Of a stretch of DNA of 64,000 bases, positions 53,281 to 62,602 are shown piece after piece. Numbering within the stretch: position 1 is the stretch's first letter; each line of letters starts with the position of its first letter. This DNA is from Anaerosolibacter sp. (GTDB lineage: Bacteria > Bacillota > Clostridia > Peptostreptococcales > Thermotaleaceae), in contig NZ_JARBTM010000011.1 of assembly GCF_029240175.1 (NCBI RefSeq), forward strand, positions 1 through 64,000, given 5' to 3'. The notes beneath the pieces were generated by a model that was not told the origin of the DNA, made no database searches, and was given only the letters and a program-made list of their open reading frames with translations. Both the position numbers and the translations under genes were made by a program.

Positions 53281-54408
53281 ATGAAGATCGGTATACCTAA
53301 AGAGATGGCAAATAGCGAATATAGAATAGGTATGACCCCTTTAGGCGTCAAGCAGATGACAGAGGCTGGACATCAGGTGTTTGTTTGTAGTGGTGCAGGT
53401 TTATATAGTGGGATAAATGATCAGCAATATAGAGACGCAGGGGCATTCATCCTTGAAGATTCTGCACGAGTTTATTCAAACAGTGATGTAATCGTGAAAG
53501 TTAAACCCCCTATAGATGATGAATTTGGATGGATTCGGGAGAAACAGATTATTTTTTCATACATTTTACCGGAAAGACATCAAGAATTATGTAATCATTT
53601 TATAGAAAAAAAGGTTACTGCATTTGGGTATGAATCAGTAGAAGATCAACATGGTGGGAAGCCATTGCTTGCACCCATGAGCGAAATAGCTGGAAAAATG
53701 GCTGTGTTAGTAGGGAGTAAATTTTTGCAAACAAATTATGGTGGAAAAGGATTAATGCTTGGATGCATGTCAGGTATAGCACCGGCAGTTGTAGTGATTA
53801 TTGGCGCTGGGACTGCAGCGCAAGGTGCGGCATTTATAGCAACAGGATTAGGGTGCAATGTAACGATACTGAATCGAAGGCTTGCTCGGCTTAAGGCTTT
53901 AGAGCAAAGATTCGGTAGAAACGCCGCCTATTTGACCCTATCTCATGAAAATCTATTAAAATCTATCAGCAGGGCAGATCTTGTTATCAATACTGTTGAT
54001 CAAATGGGCGAAAAGGAGACTCATTTGATTTCCAGAGCAATGTTAAAGGAAATGAAACAAGGTGCTGTAATTGTTGATGTTGCATGTGATAGAAACGGTA
54101 CAATTGAGACATCCATGCCTACCACCCATAAGGACCCTATCTATGTTATTGACGACATTATTCATTGTGCAATTCCTAACTTACCTGGAGCTGTACCTCA
54201 AACGTCGACCCTCGCGCTGACAGAGGCGACTTTGCCGTACGTTTTGAAGCTTGCAAATCAGGGTTATAAAAAAAGTGTGCTCAATGACATAGGATTAAGA
54301 AAAGGTCTATGTTTCTATGAAGGCTGCTTACTCAATAAGAAAGCAGCAGAAAACTTTGGATTAAATTATAGTTCATTTGAAAGTAGTTTCATGCATATTG
54401 AAGAGTGA
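53281..54408 (+). CDS. Alanine-dehydrogenase-like protein with altered active site
   Basis: 375 residues, collinear with alanine dehydrogenase without gaps, so numbering matches. Substrate residues R15 and K75 and the later D270 and N300 are kept (VDVACDRNG, IPNLPGAVPQTST). The proton-acid His96, in YLHLA of normal enzymes, is Leu here (SYILPER), and Asp198, which holds the NAD ribose, is Asn followed by Arg-Arg (TILNRRLARL). The dinucleotide motif is GAGTAA rather than GGGVVG. It probably uses another substrate or cofactor, possibly NADP. Calling it ald would overstate the evidence. AGGAGG-type site upstream; beside a MocR regulator. Confidence 0.85.
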   Translation: MKIGIPKEMANSEYRIGMTPLGVKQMTEAGHQVFVCSGAGLYSGINDQQYRDAGAFILEDSARVYSNSDVIVKVKPPIDDEFGWIREKQIIFSYILPERHQELCNHFIEKKVTAFGYESVEDQHGGKPLLAPMSEIAGKMAVLVGSKFLQTNYGGKGLMLGCMSGIAPAVVVIIGAGTAAQGAAFIATGLGCNVTILNRRLARLKALEQRFGRNAAYLTLSHENLLKSISRADLVINTVDQMGEKETHLISRAMLKEMKQGAVIVDVACDRNGTIETSMPTTHKDPIYVIDDIIHCAIPNLPGAVPQTSTLALTEATLPYVLKLANQGYKKSVLNDIGLRKGLCFYEGCLLNKKAAENFGLNYSSFESSFMHIEE

Positions 54409-54424
54409 AATGTTGGAGAAACTC

Positions 54425-54477
54425 TAGATATTAAAAAAGCAAATGCATAATTTATGCATTTGCTTTTTTAATATCTA
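54425..54477. terminator. 53-base perfect palindrome shared by convergent genes
   Basis: 26 bases (54425-54450) are the exact reverse complement of 54452-54477 around a single central base, with an A6/T6 arm. It terminates the Ald-like gene (+) and contains the last codons and stop of the bactofilin gene (-). Confidence 0.9.
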
Positions 54478-54859
54478 ATTTCTTTATTTTTTCGCCTTGA
54501 AGAGAAGTATCTTTCATTGAACATTTTCCTTCAAATAGTGCTTTTTCTTCTACAACGAAGCTAACAACATGAATGTCACCGGAAAGCTTCCCAGTAGATG
54601 TAATTTTAAGTAGACCAAGAGCTGTAACGTTTCCTTGAATGCTTCCAGCGTTGAAGATATCATTGGCTGTGATATTACCTATAACATTGCCTTCCTCTCC
54701 AATAAATACATTCCCCTTAGCAAAAATATCACCTTGAAAGTGTCCATCTATACGTATGGTTCCATCGGCAGTAAGTTTGCCTTCAAAAGTTGAATTAGCT
54801 CCAATCAATGTGTCAAATTTTTCAATTTGGGAAGTAGATGAATCATTCTTCTTAAACAT
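54452..54859 (-). CDS. Bactofilin
   Basis: 135 residues. The central beta-helix repeats (FEGKLTADGTIRIDGHFQGDI, NVFIGEEGNVIGNITAND, SIQGNVTALGLLKITSTGKLSGDI) define the bactofilin family (DUF583), polymer-forming cytoskeletal proteins that organise cell-wall enzymes. Short disordered ends are usual. It lies 14 bases after an M23 peptidase gene, the classical bactofilin partner. AAAGGAG before the ATG on the minus strand. Its C-terminal codons form part of the terminator stem. Confidence 0.95.
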   Translation of the reverse strand: MFKKNDSSTSQIEKFDTLIGANSTFEGKLTADGTIRIDGHFQGDIFAKGNVFIGEEGNVIGNITANDIFNAGSIQGNVTALGLLKITSTGKLSGDIHVVSFVVEEKALFEGKCSMKDTSLQGEKIKKLDIKKANA

Positions 54860-54873
54860 ACGATAAATCTCCT

Positions 54874-55812
54874 TTACTTTCGAATTAAAATATTTTCTGG
54901 GTTAATTTGCTCGCCCTTAGAGTGGACTTCGAAATGCAAGTGTGGACCAGTACTTTTGCCTGTACTACCCATTTTTGCAATAATATCCCCTTTTTTAACT
55001 TTTTTACCTGCTTCAACTAAGTTTTCATTATTATGGGCATATACACTGCGATATCCATTTCCGTGGGAAATGATAACAGTTTTACCATATCCAGCATTCC
55101 AGCCTGAGAAAGTTACTATGCCTGTGCCGGCGGCATAGATAGGAGTACCTTTGTCATTAGCAATATCGATGCCTTGATGAAACTGTCGTTTCCTTGTGAA
55201 GGGGGAAGTACGATAACCAAATTTTGAAGTTACTTTGCCGTTAGTTGGTACTAAATCAGGACGAGCTTCCAATACTTTAAGTTGATCATCCACATCTGTA
55301 ATTAGATCAGAAAAATTATCAATTTTGTTATCCATTTCAGCTGCTAAAACCTCTAAATTGGCATCAGAATCTTCAGCTATGAGTTCATCGGCATCTGTAC
55401 CATAGGCACTTCTATCAAAAGAACGCGAGGTCGTCGTAGGTGAAGCAGTCTGTGCTGGCATTTTTAAACCTACCATAGATCGGACCTTTTCCTCTAACTC
55501 ACCGAGGGCAGTAAGTTTTTGATTGATAGTGCTTGTACGGTTCTTGAGATCATCAATTTCTTGTTTTTGTTGATTGCTAAGCTGTTCCAATTGATAGACA
55601 TTATCTAGGCTAGTATGAAGGGCGTAGTTCGTATTGGCCAAAGAAATAACTAAAACCACAAGTGTAAAACAAATGATAGTAGAGATTCCTAAAATGGCAT
55701 ATAACATAACCTTATTAAATTTGAATTGTCGTGTTCCTTTTCCTGAATGTGGGATTACCACAAAGGTGAAATATTCTTTTCGAAGTTCTCTTAATTTTAC
55801 AAAAAAGTTCAT
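54874..55812 (-). CDS. Membrane-anchored M23 (LytM-type) peptidase
   Basis: 312 residues. One membrane segment (about 35-58), a coiled coil (about 65-115), an acidic linker, and a C-terminal M23 domain with zinc ligands H212 and D216 (HQGID) and H293 of H291-L-H293. All are intact, so it should cleave peptide crosslinks. Gene order M23-bactofilin is found in many bacteria where the bactofilin positions the peptidase to shape the wall. A likely role is localised wall cutting in growth, division or sporulation. Confidence 0.95.
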   Translation of the reverse strand: MNFFVKLRELRKEYFTFVVIPHSGKGTRQFKFNKVMLYAILGISTIICFTLVVLVISLANTNYALHTSLDNVYQLEQLSNQQKQEIDDLKNRTSTINQKLTALGELEEKVRSMVGLKMPAQTASPTTTSRSFDRSAYGTDADELIAEDSDANLEVLAAEMDNKIDNFSDLITDVDDQLKVLEARPDLVPTNGKVTSKFGYRTSPFTRKRQFHQGIDIANDKGTPIYAAGTGIVTFSGWNAGYGKTVIISHGNGYRSVYAHNNENLVEAGKKVKKGDIIAKMGSTGKSTGPHLHFEVHSKGEQINPENILIRK

Positions 55813-55994
55813 GGATCAAATACCTCCAAAAGATAATCAAATAACCTATTCTACATTTATATCTAAAACCCTTTTATCTGTTCAAAGATATTTGATAGAA
55901 GATAAAACACAGTGAATAATTCAAGCAGGAAAATCACTGAATATACAGAATTACATATCATATGGTTAAGAAATTTCAACTGAATCAAAAAGAA

Positions 55995-56014
55995 AAGTAA
56001 GCCTAGGCTTACTT
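55995..56014 (-). terminator. Terminator of the minus-strand gene at 56013
   Basis: AAGTAAGC-CTAG-GCTTACTT, followed on the minus strand by TTTTCTTTTT. Confidence 0.75.
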
Positions 56015-56534
56015 AACAATTAGAAAGTGCTTCTTTTATAATTTCCGATATGAACTTTCCATCAGCTATTAATTCACCATTAACCAGGTGAAATTTAAAG
56101 AAATTAAGAATAATCTTATTGCCTTGGATTTCAACGGTTTCAAAAGGTGTAGGTACAACGATAATTTCAATCGAGGTAATTTCGTTGTTTGTGCATAAAT
56201 CACCAATGGAATCTAGAATATCATTGATCCTGATTCCTTTAAAAGCATCAATTCTTTCCGGCAAGGTGTCGATATATTCTAAAATCATTAGATTTCTACT
56301 ATAAAATCGATTTTCTGCTTTATTTCCTGTGAAGGGTTCTTTGTTAGATAAAGCACTTAAGCATCGTCGTACAGATTCTGGGCCAAATTCATCAGTATAT
56401 GTAAGTTGATATGGTTCTAGGGCAGCGGTATCTAGGATAAATTTCTCTGAAAGTTTTTCTTTCGATGCAATGGAAGACCAGAAAAAGTTCATTGTCTCGA
56501 TGGCATTTAAGTTTAGTGAACCGTGTTGGATCAT
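56013..56534 (-). CDS. Hypothetical soluble protein
   Basis: 173 residues from the ATG at 56534, which has AGGAGG seven bases upstream on the minus strand; six upstream in-frame codons are untranslated leader. Mixed alpha/beta, no signal or membrane segment. A central segment SIEIIVVPTPFETVEIQGNKIILNFFKF looks like a strand pair. It is transcribed away from the MarR gene. I do not recognise the family. Confidence 0.75.
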   Translation of the reverse strand: MIQHGSLNLNAIETMNFFWSSIASKEKLSEKFILDTAALEPYQLTYTDEFGPESVRRCLSALSNKEPFTGNKAENRFYSRNLMILEYIDTLPERIDAFKGIRINDILDSIGDLCTNNEITSIEIIVVPTPFETVEIQGNKIILNFFKFHLVNGELIADGKFISEIIKEALSNC

Positions 56535-56671
56535 ATATTTACCTCCTGACAAAATAGTTATATAATGTTAATAATAAAAAAGTAGGTAAAGCACATATTG
56601 AATCTGTACTTATTATACCACAACATTTTCAATAATAAAGGCTATTTACAAATTCGCATAGGGAGGTAACA

Positions 56672-57133
56672 ATGGGCACAGATAATTTTCCAAAAAATAT
56701 TATAGAACTTGAGAGATTGCTCAGGTGGGTTTGCACATCCATAAAGAGAAAAGGTAGGGAGATATTAGCAGACTTTGAGATTACACCTCCACAGTTTGAT
56801 GCTTTGGTACAATTGATTAAACACGGAGATTTGACAATCAGTGAGCTGAGTAACAGAATGTTTCTAGCATGCAGCACCATAACGGATTTAATAGATCGAA
56901 TGGAGAAAAATGGTCTTGTTGAAAGAGTTAGGGATTCGAAAGATCGAAGAGTAGTTAGAATAAGGGTACTTGATAAAGGAAACAAATTGATTGATGAAGT
57001 TTTAGATGCAAGAAGAATGTATTTAGAAAGGGTTCTCTCAGATGTAACTGGAGAACAGAAGGATGGACTAATATTAGCACTTAAACTAATTCATGAGAGA
57101 ACAGAAGCAGAATGTGATTGGATAAAAGAATAA
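56672..57133 (+). CDS. MarR-family transcriptional regulator
   Basis: 153 residues with the MarR winged helix (about 35-105): QFDALVQLIKHGDLTISELSNRMFLACSTITDLIDRMEKNGLVERVRDSKDRRVVRIRVLDKG, followed by the dimerising C-terminal helix. Ribosome site GGGAGG upstream. It precedes the 1804-residue cyclic-di-GMP protein by 24 bases and is divergent from the gene at 56013, so it may control either. Confidence 0.94.
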   Translation: MGTDNFPKNIIELERLLRWVCTSIKRKGREILADFEITPPQFDALVQLIKHGDLTISELSNRMFLACSTITDLIDRMEKNGLVERVRDSKDRRVVRIRVLDKGNKLIDEVLDARRMYLERVLSDVTGEQKDGLILALKLIHERTEAECDWIKE

Positions 57134-57157
57134 TCGATTCAGTGAGGGTGTGAGGGA

Positions 57158-60100
57158 ATGGAGTTAATCAATGGTAGATACAAAATTCTGAATCATATAG
57201 ATAAGGATTCATTTTCAGATTCCTTTGTGGCCTTAGATTTATATAATGACAATCAGAAGACGACGATAAGGTTATTTAGACCCGAGTTTTCCAAGAGCAA
57301 TTTGATACAGTATTATATTGATGAGTTTATTGTATTAACTTCATTTTCCCACAATTATATTTTTCAGGATAAGTCATTTGATATTGTACAGTCCATAGAT
57401 AATAGGCCTGTAAGAATAACCCAGTTTTTTTATACGAGAGAATATATCAAGTATATACCAATAAAGTATACAGAATTATCACCAAAAGAGATCCTAGATG
57501 TATTTATAAAAATATGCAGTGCCATACACTATTTGCATTTTAGAGGAATATATTATAAGTTTCTCAATTTTGATCATTTCATAATTTATAGGGATGAAAA
57601 AGAAATACAGGTGAAATTGGCAGATCTTGCGTTTTTGAAGCAAATTGAATTTGAAAAAGGAAAAATATCGGACAATCATCAACAGTTTATAGCACCAGAA
57701 GTTCAATTGGGATTTGAGAGTGATGCTAGGGGAGATATCTATTCATTAGGAATAGTCCTTTTTTATATGTATTATGGAATTTCGTTTAGAAATATTGAGT
57801 TTAAATATGCGTTTGAACAAATAAGAAACAATAGAAATGAAGACCTGGATAATATAATTAAACGAATGGTTACTCCTGATATGGATGAACGAATAAAAAA
57901 TATAGAGCATTTGATTTATGAAATCAATAAGATTTCCATGGCCCAGGACAATACATTTCATATTCAAGAGGACTATAGCAGACTAAACTTCAATACAAAA
58001 TTGGTCAATAGAGAACATGAAATGGAAGTCATATGGAGGTCTTTGGACGAGTTAAAAAGAGAAAACACAATGAAGACATTGTTAATCAAAGGAGAATCTG
58101 GAATTGGCAAGAGTCGCCTTATCAAAGAGAGTATGTATCGTTTTCGAATGTCTAATGTGATAACTTTTTTTGCTTCATGTGATGAACCAAGTACCATGCA
58201 TTATAAACCAATTAAGGAAATACTAAAGCAAATCCTTAAGAATACGGAATATGATCTCATAAAGAAATATGGTTCAGAGTTAGTAAAACTTTTACCTAGT
58301 TTGAGCAATACATGGGAGCTTAAAGCTTCACCTGTACTATCAGAAGAAAAAGAATGCCTCCGAATGCATGATCGAGTATTGCATTTTATTGGAGATAGTC
58401 TGGCTCAGCAGGTAGGTGTTTTTATTATTGAAAATATCCATTATGCAGATAAAAGTACATTAGACTTTCTTCGATTTCTCTTGAAAAGTGGAAGCAACCT
58501 TCCAATATTACTTATATTAACGTATAGAACAGATGGACAGAAAGAAGCTTTGCAATACCTGATCAGTGATGATATACAGAATAATATCTTGCAACTGCAA
58601 ATGAGTAAATTTAATCTAGAGGAAACTGCTGCATTGATTCAAAATTTACTAGGAATGCCCTGGAAGCCGCTGAAACTTGCGACAAGGATTATAAAGCTTA
58701 CAGATGGAAATCCAAGATATATAGAAGAGATTATCAAAAATCTATATATAGAAGGGACCCTCACCATTGGTGAGAATAGCAAATGGATGATTAAAGGGGA
58801 TGGAATTGGAATCGATAACGTACAACTCCCTGCTAATATTGATGAAGCCCTCAATAGTCAAATAAAGTCGTTGAATAAGCCCTACCTATCTTTATTGAAA
58901 GTAATATCAATATTTAATACCCCAGTTTCTATTGATATTATTGGTAGAATGTGTGAATTTGGCATGAATAACTTGGAGAATTTGCTATATCAGCTAGGTG
59001 AAATGAAAATTATTGATGAAAAGTTAGAAGATTGGGGTTATACCTATGATTATGAAAACCGTCGGTTAAAACACCATATATATCAAATGATGGATCGGGA
59101 AGAAAAAAAACTGTTACATCAAGAAGCTGCAGCAACGTTAGAAATTGCCTACCTGAGTGAAGATAGAGAAAACAAAGATGAATTGGTTTACCAGTTGACG
59201 AAATGCGGAAGCTTCCATAAAGCCATTGATTATTGTATGGAGTCTGCAAGAAAAATGTTTGCACTGAATCTTTATATGCAATCATTAGAATTTATCGAAA
59301 AAGTTATGGAGCTCTTTACTCGAAATACTGAGGATATAAGGAAAATTGAAGCCTTACTAATGATGGGTGAAATCTATTTCAATATTGGAGAAACGGATAA
59401 ATCCCTTGCTTCCAACGAAGAAGCTATTAGAATTTCAGAAAAATTTGATTTAAACAAAAAAATCATTGAGGGAAAGAATAGAATATCGAATATATATTTA
59501 ATAAAGAAAAATTATGATGTGGCTAAAGAAATTATTGATGAAACCATAGCTCTGGCCAATAGGACAGAATACGTGGAGGGGCTTTTAGAGGCGGGATTTT
59601 TGCTCAGTAGACTGTATATCGATCGAGAAGACATATCAAATGCTGATGAAGTTACAAATGAGTTCTTGAAAAAGAGCATAGTTTTTGTAAATAAGCACTA
59701 TATCGGATGTTTCCTCAATCAAAAAGGGCGAATTTTCAGCTACCTGGGACAATATGATGAAGCTATGATGGCATTTATCAAGAGTATTGAGTATTTAGAA
59801 GGCGCAAAGAGCTATATAGATACAATTAAACCTATCAACAATATGGGTGTATTGCTTATCGAATCCGTACAGAATACAAGCTTAGCAAGAAAATATTATG
59901 AAAGAGCATTAAAATTAGCTGAAAAGTATAATTTGATAGCTGGAACATCTACATACTACCTTAATATTGGAGAAACTTATTTGGTAGAGGATCAGTATCA
60001 ATTGGCGTTAGAATATTTTACTAAGACCATTCAAATTGCTGAACTAACTGGAGAAAAATCGAATCTACCATGGGCCTATGGATATCTTTGTAGAATATAT

Positions 60101-62572
60101 CTAAATCTCAATGAGTACACAAAAGCATACAATTACCTGAAGAAGCTTGAAGATGAAATATCGAATGATTCAGAGACTATTCGAATTGCTTCACAATACC
60201 ACTTGTTGAAGGTCTATTACTGTGCTTTTATCGAGAATTCTGACTCTTTCGCAGACATTCAATATATAGAACAGTCGATTTCTTGTCTTGATGTTGTAAA
60301 TAGATTTGAATTTAAAGGCCTGAAGCTTCTCTTGGAAATCAAAAATATGAAGACCACAACGGAGAAAGACATAATCCAGTTAGTAGAAGAATATGGTTCA
60401 TATGGTTTCCATAAAGAAAAGAGGGCATTATTGCTAGATGCTGCAATCTATTTTGTAGAAACTGGAAATATGCAAAGCGCGTTGATCCTGCTTACTTTTG
60501 AACAATCACTTATGGGCGAATTTGACAGCATGATCTTACAGCATAAGCGAAGATTTATTGCTTCTTTCTTTGATGGAGATATCATCGAATCTTTTGAAGC
60601 GATGTTAAAAGCCATAAGTGGATGTGGATTGCTTGAACTTGAATGGAAAGTTCTAAGACATCTAGGGGAATCCTACTTTGAAAATGAGGACTATTATAAA
60701 GCGGTGAACGCATATATCGCTTCTTTAGATATACTAAGAAGATTAACCAGCAAGGTTCCTAAAAATGCACAATTATCATTTATCAATAATGATCGAAACA
60801 AAAGGACACTTAAACATAAAGTTCAGATACTAAAGCAGCTTATCATAATGGATACAAGGGCGGAAAACAAAAAAATAATTTATGAAGATATAGATAATAT
60901 AGATGATTTGACAAGCTACTTTGACTTTTCAGATTTACAAACACTGTTTCACAATCAAAAATTTTTGGCTTCAGCATTAAAGGAATATGCAAATTTATTA
61001 CCTTCGAAGATTAATAATTTAAGAGATTTAGTTGCATTATTATCTTGGGATCATAAAGAAAATATTGAATTCATTCTAAAGTATTGTGTACAAGTAACCC
61101 TTGCTACCCGAGGCTTTATATTGCTTACAGATGAGTTCGGCGCTACGGCAGAGTTTGTTAAATTACATCCTTATCATAGGATGCCATCTATTGACTATAT
61201 CATAGAAAGAGTCAATCACAAACAAGATGGTATTCTTATCAAGAGAATATCTGACTTAGGGCAGACTGATGAATACAATTATTTGCCTGACGATGCAAAA
61301 TCTGTAATTTGTATTCCTATATGTGCTAGAAGTAAAGATAGTAAAGTCTTGTCATATGAGAAAAGGAAAAATTGGAGACTTGCTGAAAAAGAACAAGTGC
61401 TTGGATATCTTTATCTAGATACGGATAAAGTATTTAATAATTTTGATTGGGCAGCATACAAAACGTGTTATGCACTATCTAGTCTACTATATGTACTTTT
61501 AGATAATTATCATTTAAAGATTACAGCCTCTATTGACCGACTAACAAATGTTTTTATTAGAAAATATGTTGAAAAAAAATTTAATAGTGAGCTAATAAAA
61601 GCCGAAATAGATGGTAATGAATTTGCTGTTGTCATGTGTGATATTGATAGGTTTAAATTAGTGAATGATAATTATGGACATCAAAAAGGTGATGAGGTTC
61701 TTCGCTGTGTAGGGGAAATATTAAAGAAAAATTTACGAGAAAGTGATATCGTAGGCAGGTATGGAGGAGAAGAGTTTATCATACTTTTACCAAACACAAA
61801 TAGCAAAGATGCTCTGGCAGTTAGTGAAAAGCTTCGTAAAGCAATTGAAGAAGCAGTACTATTAAGCAATGAACTGGCAGTTACTATGAGTTTTGGAATA
61901 TCAAATTATCCTGAGCATGGGAATTCACAGGAAGAATTGATCGAGAAGGCAGATCAAGCTTTATATAGAGCAAAGGATACAGGACGAAATAGATCTGTCA
62001 TTTGGAATCAGCATATTGGGGATAATAGAAAGAGGTTAGATAAGCTTGCGGGAATTATTTCTGGAAATACAACACAAGACCATCGTAATGTCCAAGTTAT
62101 TGTTGAAATAATAGAGTTATTGAAAGAGAAAAAACCGTTTCAAGAAAAAATCTTTGAAATACTAGGACGTTTGATAGAAATTATTGAAGCAAAGCAGGGA
62201 ACTCTTATAAGACTTGATAGAGGTCGAATATTGGAGATGTATAGTAGGGAAAGATATAAGGAATATTGGGTTAGCGAAGTGAAGATGAATGAAAAAATCA
62301 TAAATAATATTTTAGAAAAAAAGATTGGTGATTACTTTATTGATTGGGAAAGTATTCATGAGATAGATTCTTTAACTGGCACACCAGATTGGCAATCACT
62401 CATCGTATTACCCATCATCTATCAAAATGAAGTCCATGGCATTTTACAATTAAGCGTGCCTATTCGGGAAAAAGAATTTGATTTTAATCATTTTAATTTT
62501 GTGAACTCCATTGGCGGCGTTATTGGTGCAATGCTGCAGGTAGGCAGTGATGAAACAGAAAAAGTCAAATAA
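57158..62572 (+). CDS. Pseudokinase-STAND ATPase-TPR-GAF-GGDEF-GAF signalling protein
   Basis: 1804 residues. About 1-265: protein-kinase-like fold lacking key residues (the beta3 lysine is Arg in TIRLF, HRD is replaced in YYKFLNFDHF, DFG is DLA), so probably a pseudokinase. About 285-640: AAA/STAND ATPase with Walker A G312ESGIGKS319 and a Walker-B-like FIIENIHYAD. About 700-1230: TPR-type helical repeats. About 1300-1455: GAF. About 1460-1615: GGDEF with active site G1536-G-E-E-F1540 and an inhibitory site R1527-E-S-D1530. About 1640-1800: second GAF. Predicted cytoplasmic, product-inhibited diguanylate cyclase gated by ATP and ligands. Confidence 0.9.
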   Translation: MELINGRYKILNHIDKDSFSDSFVALDLYNDNQKTTIRLFRPEFSKSNLIQYYIDEFIVLTSFSHNYIFQDKSFDIVQSIDNRPVRITQFFYTREYIKYIPIKYTELSPKEILDVFIKICSAIHYLHFRGIYYKFLNFDHFIIYRDEKEIQVKLADLAFLKQIEFEKGKISDNHQQFIAPEVQLGFESDARGDIYSLGIVLFYMYYGISFRNIEFKYAFEQIRNNRNEDLDNIIKRMVTPDMDERIKNIEHLIYEINKISMAQDNTFHIQEDYSRLNFNTKLVNREHEMEVIWRSLDELKRENTMKTLLIKGESGIGKSRLIKESMYRFRMSNVITFFASCDEPSTMHYKPIKEILKQILKNTEYDLIKKYGSELVKLLPSLSNTWELKASPVLSEEKECLRMHDRVLHFIGDSLAQQVGVFIIENIHYADKSTLDFLRFLLKSGSNLPILLILTYRTDGQKEALQYLISDDIQNNILQLQMSKFNLEETAALIQNLLGMPWKPLKLATRIIKLTDGNPRYIEEIIKNLYIEGTLTIGENSKWMIKGDGIGIDNVQLPANIDEALNSQIKSLNKPYLSLLKVISIFNTPVSIDIIGRMCEFGMNNLENLLYQLGEMKIIDEKLEDWGYTYDYENRRLKHHIYQMMDREEKKLLHQEAAATLEIAYLSEDRENKDELVYQLTKCGSFHKAIDYCMESARKMFALNLYMQSLEFIEKVMELFTRNTEDIRKIEALLMMGEIYFNIGETDKSLASNEEAIRISEKFDLNKKIIEGKNRISNIYLIKKNYDVAKEIIDETIALANRTEYVEGLLEAGFLLSRLYIDREDISNADEVTNEFLKKSIVFVNKHYIGCFLNQKGRIFSYLGQYDEAMMAFIKSIEYLEGAKSYIDTIKPINNMGVLLIESVQNTSLARKYYERALKLAEKYNLIAGTSTYYLNIGETYLVEDQYQLALEYFTKTIQIAELTGEKSNLPWAYGYLCRIYLNLNEYTKAYNYLKKLEDEISNDSETIRIASQYHLLKVYYCAFIENSDSFADIQYIEQSISCLDVVNRFEFKGLKLLLEIKNMKTTTEKDIIQLVEEYGSYGFHKEKRALLLDAAIYFVETGNMQSALILLTFEQSLMGEFDSMILQHKRRFIASFFDGDIIESFEAMLKAISGCGLLELEWKVLRHLGESYFENEDYYKAVNAYIASLDILRRLTSKVPKNAQLSFINNDRNKRTLKHKVQILKQLIIMDTRAENKKIIYEDIDNIDDLTSYFDFSDLQTLFHNQKFLASALKEYANLLPSKINNLRDLVALLSWDHKENIEFILKYCVQVTLATRGFILLTDEFGATAEFVKLHPYHRMPSIDYIIERVNHKQDGILIKRISDLGQTDEYNYLPDDAKSVICIPICARSKDSKVLSYEKRKNWRLAEKEQVLGYLYLDTDKVFNNFDWAAYKTCYALSSLLYVLLDNYHLKITASIDRLTNVFIRKYVEKKFNSELIKAEIDGNEFAVVMCDIDRFKLVNDNYGHQKGDEVLRCVGEILKKNLRESDIVGRYGGEEFIILLPNTNSKDALAVSEKLRKAIEEAVLLSNELAVTMSFGISNYPEHGNSQEELIEKADQALYRAKDTGRNRSVIWNQHIGDNRKRLDKLAGIISGNTTQDHRNVQVIVEIIELLKEKKPFQEKIFEILGRLIEIIEAKQGTLIRLDRGRILEMYSRERYKEYWVSEVKMNEKIINNILEKKIGDYFIDWESIHEIDSLTGTPDWQSLIVLPIIYQNEVHGILQLSVPIREKEFDFNHFNFVNSIGGVIGAMLQVGSDETEKVK

Positions 62573-62602
62573 TATAAATTTTAGATTGTTGAGGTGATTA
62601 CA

